A DNA stretch of 27,998 nucleotides from CAZBPZ01 sp964493955. GTDB lineage: Bacteria > Chloroflexota > Dehalococcoidia > Dehalococcoidales > Fen-1064. Below the pieces are notes generated by a model. It saw nothing but the letters and a program-made list of their open reading frames with translations, made no database searches and was not told where the DNA came from. Shown one piece after another: positions 23,275 to 27,998 of the stretch; positions within the stretch are counted from its first letter, which is position 1; each line of letters begins with the position of its first letter. Location of the stretch: assembly GCA_964493955.1 (NCBI GenBank), contig CAZBPZ010000013.1, positions 1 through 27,998 of the forward strand, given 5' to 3'. The position numbers were made by a program, and so were the translations under genes.

Positions 23275-24366
23275 TCACCTTGACGCCCGGATGATGTCCA
23301 GAAAGCGGTCGAACAGGTAGGTGTTGTCGCGCGGCCCGGGGGACGCCTCCGAGTGGTACTGGATGGAGAAGACGGGCAGCTCCCGGTGCCGCAACCCTTC
23401 CACCGTGCCGTCGTTCAGGTTGATGTGGCTGACCTCCAGTTCGGCCGGCAGTGTATCCGGGTCAATGGCGTAGCCGTGGTTCTGCGCGGTGATATGCACC
23501 CGGCCGTCGGCCAGCTCCCGCACAGGGTGATTACCGCCGCGGTGGCCGAACTTGAGCTTGAAGGTCTTCGCTCCGAAGGCCCGGCCGAGGAGCTGGTTCC
23601 CCAGGCAAATCCCCATGATGGGCCGCTTCCCGATGAGCCGGCGCACCGTCTCCACGGCGTAGTCCAGCAGGGCCGGGTCGCCGGGGCCGGGTGAAAGGAT
23701 GATGCCATCTGGCTGCAGCGCCAGTATCTCGTCGGCGGTGGTGGTACAGGGCACGGCCGTTATCCGGCAGCCGCGCCGGCGCATCATGCGCAGGATGGAG
23801 TACTTGAGACCGCAGTCAAAGGCGACCACATGCGGCAGGGAGGCATCGGCCCCGTCCGGCTGCCACTCGTACGGCTCGGCCGTGCTGACCCGGCGTACGA
23901 AGTCAATCTCGTCATAGTTGGGTGCTTTCTTCAATTCCTCCAGCGCCTCGGTCACCGGACGCTCCGTCAGCATTCCCATCATCACCCCGGCCCGGCGCAG
24001 GCGTCGGGTGACAGCCCGGGTATCCACTCCCCACAGGCCGGGGACACCGCTATCGGCCAGGTACTGGTGCACCGTCCGGTCCTGCCGGTAGTGGCTCGGC
24101 TCGGGGCACTCCTCGCGTACCACGAAGCCGCTCACCTGAATACGGGCCGACTCAAAGTCATCCGGGTTGGTACCGTAGTTGCCAATCAGGGGATAGGTGG
24201 GCACCACAATCTGGCCGGCGTAGGAAGGGTCGGTCAGCATCTCCTGGTAGCCGGTCATGCTGGTGTTGAACACCACCTCGCCGATTGCCTCAGCCGGGGC
24301 ACCGAAGTAGTAGCCCTCGTAGGCCGAGCCGTCGGCCAGGACAAGCCTGGCGTGTTTTCTTTGCAT
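23275..24366 (-). CDS. carA: Carbamoyl-phosphate synthase small (glutamine amidotransferase) subunit
   Basis: CarA hydrolyses glutamine and feeds ammonia to CarB. The N-terminal CPSase small-chain domain (LVLADGSAYEGYYFG, VVFNTSMTGYQEMLTDPSY, YPLIGNYGTN) is followed by a class I amidotransferase domain. Its triad is C254 in GICLGNQLLG, with H338 and E340 in YHSEASPGP. The 363-residue length is normal. The start at ATG 24366 has AAGGAG directly against it and GGGAG at better spacing. It follows pyrC by 63 bp and is separated from carB by hicA and hicB. Confidence 0.97.
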   Translation of the reverse strand: MQRKHARLVLADGSAYEGYYFGAPAEAIGEVVFNTSMTGYQEMLTDPSYAGQIVVPTYPLIGNYGTNPDDFESARIQVSGFVVREECPEPSHYRQDRTVHQYLADSGVPGLWGVDTRAVTRRLRRAGVMMGMLTERPVTEALEELKKAPNYDEIDFVRRVSTAEPYEWQPDGADASLPHVVAFDCGLKYSILRMMRRRGCRITAVPCTTTADEILALQPDGIILSPGPGDPALLDYAVETVRRLIGKRPIMGICLGNQLLGRAFGAKTFKLKFGHRGGNHPVRELADGRVHITAQNHGYAIDPDTLPAELEVSHINLNDGTVEGLRHRELPVFSIQYHSEASPGPRDNTYLFDRFLDIIRASR

Positions 24367-24429
24367 CTCCTTCTCCCGGGGCCAGAGGCACGGGGGCGGG
24401 TGCTCCCCGGGCCGTCCCCTGGCTCCTTC

Positions 24430-25755
24430 TCATCCCCGGCGCGCCGCCCGGGCCCTCATGGCCCTGTCCTGCCAGACCCGCCTGCCCCTGAAGATGGTGG
24501 CCAGCACCTTACCCCTGAGGAGGGTGCCGGCCAGCGGCGTGTTACGCCCCCTGGAGGCAAAGGCCGCCGGGTCCACCGTCCACTCCCTGTCCGGGTCAAA
24601 GATGGTTATGTCGGCCTGTGCCCCCGGTGCCAGCTCACCCAGCCACCCGAAACGCCCCCCCAGGATGCGGGCCGGCGCGCCCGTGAGCGAAGTAATGATG
24701 GTGGCCAGCGGCACCTCGCCGGAGTGGTACAGTGACATGACGCTCCCGAAGGCCGTCTCCAGCCCGCTGAAGCCGAAGGCCGCTTCCTCCAGCGTGCCGG
24801 CCTTATCGGCGGCGGCATGAGGGGCGTGGTCAGTGGCGATGACATCGATCGTCCCGTTCCTGAGGGCACGCACCATCTCGCGGACATCACGCAGGCTGCG
24901 CAGCGGCGGGTTGACCTTGGCCCCGCCCGCCAGGTTGATGACAAGCTCCTCCGTGAGTGTGAGGTGGTGCGGGGTAACCTCGGCGGTAACGTTGACACCT
25001 TCGGCCCGGGCCCGCGCCAGCAGGTCCACCGAGTCTTCGGCCGAAATGTGGGCAATGTGTAACCAGCCGCCGGTCTCCCGTGCCAGGCCGATGTCACGCG
25101 ACACCATCATCACCTCGGCGGCAGAAGGTATCCCGGCCACCCCCAGCCGCTCCGAGACCGGCCCGCGGTTCATAACCCCGTTGCGGCTGATCTGCCGGTC
25201 CTCGCAGTGGCTGATGACCGGCAGGTGCAGGTCACGGCTGGCCAGGAGGGCACGCCGCATCAGCTCGGCATCCGCCACCGGGTCACCGTCGTCACTAAAC
25301 CCCACCACCCCGGCCTGCGCCAGGGCCGCCATATCAACCAGCTCCCGGCCGTTCCGGCCCCGGCTAATGGCGGCGACGGGTAGCACCCGTACCAGGGCAT
25401 CGGCCGCGGCGCGGGCGGCCAGGTCGGCAATCCGCCCGGGAGTGTCCAGCGGCGGCTGCGTGTTGGGCATACAGCAGACGGTGGTAAACCCGCCCCTGGC
25501 AGCGGCCGCCGTGCCGGTGGCGATTGTCTCCTTGTACTCAAAGCCCGGCTCACGCAGGTGACAGTGCAGGTCTATGAAGCCGGGGCAAACGTAAAGGCCC
25601 TCGGCCGGCAGGAGGTCAACCTCCGCCACCGGTGCCTCTTCGCCTTCTTCTCCGATCCACGAGATGAGACCACCGGTCACCAGCAGGCTGCCGGTCATAT
25701 CCAGCCCCCGGCCGGGGTCAAAGAGGTGGCCGCCACGAATCAGCAGGGGTCTCAC
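24430..25755 (-). CDS. pyrC: Dihydroorotase (type I)
   Basis: PyrC cyclises carbamoyl-aspartate to dihydroorotate. The 441-residue amidohydrolase has the full type I metal site: DLHCHLREPG (H64, H66), FSDDGD (D155/D156), SHCED (H183), HIAHIS (H236) and ATDHAPH (D309). An Asp rather than a carboxylated Lys bridging the metals is the pattern of the type I group. The start is GTG 25755, overlapping the pyrB stop as GTGA (25755-25752), so the two are translationally coupled. The C-terminal 20 residues are Arg/Ala-rich and not conserved. Confidence 0.96.
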   Translation of the reverse strand: MRPLLIRGGHLFDPGRGLDMTGSLLVTGGLISWIGEEGEEAPVAEVDLLPAEGLYVCPGFIDLHCHLREPGFEYKETIATGTAAAARGGFTTVCCMPNTQPPLDTPGRIADLAARAAADALVRVLPVAAISRGRNGRELVDMAALAQAGVVGFSDDGDPVADAELMRRALLASRDLHLPVISHCEDRQISRNGVMNRGPVSERLGVAGIPSAAEVMMVSRDIGLARETGGWLHIAHISAEDSVDLLARARAEGVNVTAEVTPHHLTLTEELVINLAGGAKVNPPLRSLRDVREMVRALRNGTIDVIATDHAPHAAADKAGTLEEAAFGFSGLETAFGSVMSLYHSGEVPLATIITSLTGAPARILGGRFGWLGELAPGAQADITIFDPDREWTVDPAAFASRGRNTPLAGTLLRGKVLATIFRGRRVWQDRAMRARAARRG

Positions 25756-27146
25756 GCCTCGGCCGCCTTTCCGCGTTGTGCCCGGCCCGGCCGGTAGCCG
25801 CGCGCCTCGGCATCGGCGGCTGAAGCAAAGACCACCAGGTTCTCTGGCTTGATGTCACGTGCCCAGCGGCTACGGGCACCGTGGTAGCGCTTGTACTCGA
25901 GCTTACCTTCGTGCCAATCGGTGCTGGCGACAAAGGCAGGCTGGAACCCGTGCTCGCAATAGACACAGCGCAGGGTCAGCGGCTCCCGGCTGACCAGCAC
26001 AAACTCATTGGCAATATACCGCTTCTCGCTCTCCTGGGCGGTGACGCAGGCCGGGTTGGTGCAACGGATGCCGGAATCACGCCGGTAGACCGGCAGCGAT
26101 GGCGGCGCCGGTGGTGGCACGGGCCGGGCCGGCTCCCGGGCACCCAGGAGCAGCGCCAGCAACGCCATCCTCACCGGCACCCCCCGGGCCGCCTGCTTGA
26201 AGTAAAGGCTGCGCGGGTCGGCATCTACCTCGTAGGCCAGCTCGTCCACCCGCGGCAGCGGGTGCATGACTATCGTCTCCCGGAACTGCTGGCGCTTCAG
26301 GAGCTTCTTGTCCACCACCGGATACGCAGCCCTGATATCACGCTCTTTCTCCGCCGCCTGGAACCGCTCCTTCTGGGGCCGGGTCACGTAAAGGGCATCC
26401 ACCCCCTCCCGGAGCTGCAGCTCGGCATCAATGTCCGGCATCATCGCCAGCTGGTGGGGGCTGCTGGGCGTCATGTAGATGGCATCCGCGGGGAAGGGCG
26501 TGTCAGAGCCTTCCACCTTCTCCACCTGCCCCCCGTATTCGGCCACCAGCTTGCGGATGATGTTCTCCGGCACCTCCAGGCCGGGGCTGGGACAGAAGAG
26601 GATGTCCGCCCCGAACTTGGCCAGGGCAAAGATGAGCGAGTGGATGGTACGGCCGTACTTGAGGTCGCCCCACAGGGCAATACGCAGGCCCTGGATATGA
26701 CCGCGCTCCTTGCGCAGCGTGTAGAGGTCGCACAGGGTCTGGGTAGGGTGCTGGTGCCCCCCGTCGCCAGCGTTGATAACAGGCACGTCAGCGTAGTCAG
26801 CCACTACCTTGGCCGCACCCTCCCAGGGATGCCGGATGACGATGATATCAGCGTAGCTGCCCACCACCCGCGCCATGTCGGCCAGGCTCTCACCCTTGGC
26901 AACCGAGGTTACGCTGGCATCGGCCACGCTGATGACACTGCCGCCAAGGCGGTGCATGGCCGTCTCGAACGAAAGGCGGGTACGGGTGCTCGGCTCAAAG
27001 AAGAGGGCCGCCATCACCTTACCCCGGCAGACCCCCACCTGGGCCGGCATGTTCTCTGCCATCTCGTCCGCCAGGTCAAAGACCGCCTCCATCTCCTGGA
27101 TGCTGAGGTCGTCCATGGTCACCAGGTCTCTACCCGCCAGTGCCAT
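25752..27146 (-). CDS. pyrB: Aspartate carbamoyltransferase fused to a PyrI-type zinc domain and an Ada/sunset-like tail
   Basis: Residues 1-335 of this 464-residue protein form an aspartate carbamoyltransferase that joins carbamoyl phosphate to aspartate: FFEPSTRTRLSFE (STRTR 53-57), SVAKGESLAD (K84), HPTQTLCD and HPLPR (295-299). A Pro-rich linker (340-353) leads to CTNPAC and CVYC (C362, C367, C394, C397), which matches the zinc domain of the regulatory chain PyrI; the PyrI nucleotide-binding domain is missing. Residues about 415-455 (YHGARSRWARDIKPENLVVF ... GYRPG) resemble Ada-type or sunset domains without their cysteines. ATG 27146 has AAGGAG 5 nt upstream. It overlaps pyrR by 17 bp and pyrC by 4 bp. 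Confidence 0.93.
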   Translation of the reverse strand: MALAGRDLVTMDDLSIQEMEAVFDLADEMAENMPAQVGVCRGKVMAALFFEPSTRTRLSFETAMHRLGGSVISVADASVTSVAKGESLADMARVVGSYADIIVIRHPWEGAAKVVADYADVPVINAGDGGHQHPTQTLCDLYTLRKERGHIQGLRIALWGDLKYGRTIHSLIFALAKFGADILFCPSPGLEVPENIIRKLVAEYGGQVEKVEGSDTPFPADAIYMTPSSPHQLAMMPDIDAELQLREGVDALYVTRPQKERFQAAEKERDIRAAYPVVDKKLLKRQQFRETIVMHPLPRVDELAYEVDADPRSLYFKQAARGVPVRMALLALLLGAREPARPVPPPAPPSLPVYRRDSGIRCTNPACVTAQESEKRYIANEFVLVSREPLTLRCVYCEHGFQPAFVASTDWHEGKLEYKRYHGARSRWARDIKPENLVVFASAADAEARGYRPGRAQRGKAAEA

Positions 27147-27735
27147 GTCGGCTCCTTCCCGGCTCCCGGTGGCCGCCGCTCCCGCGGGCCACACCCGAGG
27201 CCACCGCCTCCACGATGTCCACCTCGTCAACGCCATCGGTCTCGGTAAGCCTGACTCTTATCTCCTCATGACGCGAACTGGGGACATTCTTACCGACAAA
27301 ATCAGCGCGGATGGGCAGCTCGCGGTGACCACGGTCCACCAGTACCGCCAGCTGAACGCAGCGGGGCCGGCCCATGTCAATCAGGGCATCCATGGCGGCC
27401 CGGGTACTGCGGCCGGTGAAGAGGACGTCATCCACCAGCACCACCGCCCGGCCCTCCACGCTCACGGGGATGTCGGTGGAGCTGGCACCCGGTGGCTTTT
27501 CGGCCGGGGAGCGGTCGTCACGGTAGGGGTTGATATCAAGCTGCCCCACCGGGACGCTGGTACCGCTGAAGGCCGCGATGTTGGCGGCCAGGCGCCGCGC
27601 CAGGGGCACCCCGCGGGTCCGCATCCCCACCAGCACCACGTCCCCGAGCACCCGGTGCCTCTCCATAATCTCGTGGGCAATGCGGGCCAGCGTGCGCCGG
27701 ATGTCATCCGGGGTCATTATTACTTTGCTGGGCAT
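27130..27735 (-). CDS. pyrR: Bifunctional pyrimidine operon regulator/uracil phosphoribosyltransferase PyrR
   Basis: PyrR binds UMP/UTP and the pyr leader RNA, causing transcription to stop when pyrimidines are plentiful; many members also make UMP from uracil and PRPP. The 201-residue protein has IMTPDDIRRTLARIAHEI, LVGMRTRGVPLARRLA, DINPYRDD and the PRPP loop VVLVDDVLFTGRSTR (98-112), then DRGHRELPIRADFVGKN. It is about 20 residues longer than usual because of a Gly/Arg/His-rich tail that reads into the start of pyrB. ATG 27735 has AAGGGG 7-8 nt upstream, inside the terminator stem. It is the first gene of the operon. Confidence 0.96.
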   Translation of the reverse strand: MPSKVIMTPDDIRRTLARIAHEIMERHRVLGDVVLVGMRTRGVPLARRLAANIAAFSGTSVPVGQLDINPYRDDRSPAEKPPGASSTDIPVSVEGRAVVLVDDVLFTGRSTRAAMDALIDMGRPRCVQLAVLVDRGHRELPIRADFVGKNVPSSRHEEIRVRLTETDGVDEVDIVEAVASGVARGSGGHREPGRSRHGTGG

Positions 27736-27767
27736 AACAAAACCCCTTGCCGGAGCCCGACAAGAGG
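27736..27767 (-). terminator. pyr-leader attenuator terminator abutting the pyrR start codon
   Basis: The RNA CCUCUUGUCGG-GCU-CCGGCAAGGGG (27767-27743) forms an 11-bp stem (with G-U pairs) followed by UUUUGUU (27742-27736) and then immediately AUG. The pyrR ribosome-binding site AAGGGG is in the 3' arm, so the hairpin could also block translation. Confidence 0.8.
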
Positions 27768-27792
27768 TGCAACAACGCTAGATAGTCTCGCT

Positions 27793-27815
27793 TCCCTTGC
27801 CGGCCTCACGGGACC
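27793..27815 (-). promoter_or_regulatory. PyrR-binding RNA loop (anti-antiterminator)
   Basis: The minus strand reads GGTCCCGTGAGGCCGGCAA then GGGA, matching the PyrR recognition consensus (UCCxGxGAGG) closed by a UCCC/GGGA stem. Its CCGGCAAGGG segment is repeated in the terminator's 3' arm, so the terminator's 5' arm can pair with either copy; this gives the antiterminator/terminator switch typical of PyrR control. Confidence 0.8.
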
Positions 27816-27833
27816 AGCTTAAAGGCTAATACT

Positions 27834-27862
27834 ATCATAGCACACCGGAAAGGCCAATGCAA
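27834..27862 (-). promoter_or_regulatory. Predicted promoter of the pyr operon
   Basis: Minus-strand TTGCAT (27862-27857), a 17-nt spacer and TATGAT (27839-27834). Transcription would start near 27827, about 12 nt before the PyrR-binding loop and about 90 nt before the pyrR ATG. Confidence 0.7.
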
Positions 27863-27998
27863 GGGCGGCTGGCCCCGCGGTAGTGTGACGTATTGTGTGT
27901 AAAAGGGAGGAGGGGCATGTCCTAACCAGGGTGATAGTACCGGAAAGCAACTGTCTTGAAAATCAAGAGCATGGCCCAATGAGTTGAGTAACAGGAGA
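27863..27998. other. Non-coding window end
   Basis: No gene can be supported. On the plus strand AAAAGGGAGGAGGGGC precedes an ATG (27917) that meets a stop codon after two codons. A small inverted repeat CTTGA/TCAAG lies near 27955-27968. It may be the upstream region of a gene outside the window. Confidence 0.4.

Noticed and set aside
27920..27998. Possible tRNA at the window end (CTTGA-AAA-TCAAG hairpin)
   Set aside because: No acceptor stem, D-arm or T-arm can be built, and the loop is too short for an anticodon loop.

Overview
This is a GC-rich bacterial chromosome segment, densely packed and mostly on the minus strand. Gene content, GTG/TTG starts, a cysteine-bearing insert in EF-Tu, PyrR control of pyrimidine genes and the acyl-CoA genes together suggest a Chloroflexota lineage, possibly Dehalococcoidia. 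That assignment is inference; there is no rRNA in the window to anchor it. Promoters that can be read resemble the sigma-70 consensus (TTGaca-N17/18-TAtaaT).

Left part (1-5834): a tRNA-Ile(GAT) on the minus strand, diverging from a plus-strand cluster. That cluster holds an acetoin/2-oxoacid dehydrogenase E1 alpha and beta pair, a short-chain dehydrogenase, the YifB/ComM AAA+ ATPase and a short 3-hydroxyacyl-CoA dehydrogenase. Behind the last gene sit three near-identical 27-bp repeats with an exact 61-bp period, which look like an orphan CRISPR mini-array.

Middle part (5835-14186, all minus): a translation superoperon. In transcription order it runs tRNA-Glu, tRNA-Thr(TGT), tRNA-Tyr, tRNA-Thr(GGT), tuf, rpmG, secE, nusG, rplK, rplA. 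The normally contiguous rplKA-rplJL block is then interrupted by a two-gene acyl-CoA module with its own predicted promoter: an HMG-CoA-synthase-like enzyme fused to a DUF35 Zn-ribbon/OB-fold domain, and an SCP-x type thiolase. After it come an rplJ leader with an attenuator, rplJ, rplL and a small two-helix membrane protein.

Right part: a divergent plus-strand pair of CaiB/BaiF CoA-transferases (14503-16993), in which only the second retains the expected catalytic Asp. Converging on it is a ten-gene minus-strand pyrimidine operon (27735 to 17020): pyrR, pyrB, pyrC, carA, hicA, hicB, carB, pyrK, a stand-alone AICAR transformylase and a YjbQ-family gene. It starts from a clear promoter followed by a PyrR-binding RNA loop and a terminator that abuts the pyrR start codon. 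PyrB carries a C-terminal PyrI-type zinc domain plus an Ada/sunset-like tail, and a HicAB toxin-antitoxin-like pair lies between the two carbamoyl-phosphate synthase subunit genes.

The most unusual items are the pyrB domain fusion, the hicAB insertion in the car locus, the HMG-CoA-synthase/DUF35 plus thiolase module inside the ribosomal operon with altered catalytic residues, and the 61-bp-period repeat array. All alignments to family members were done from memory and by eye.
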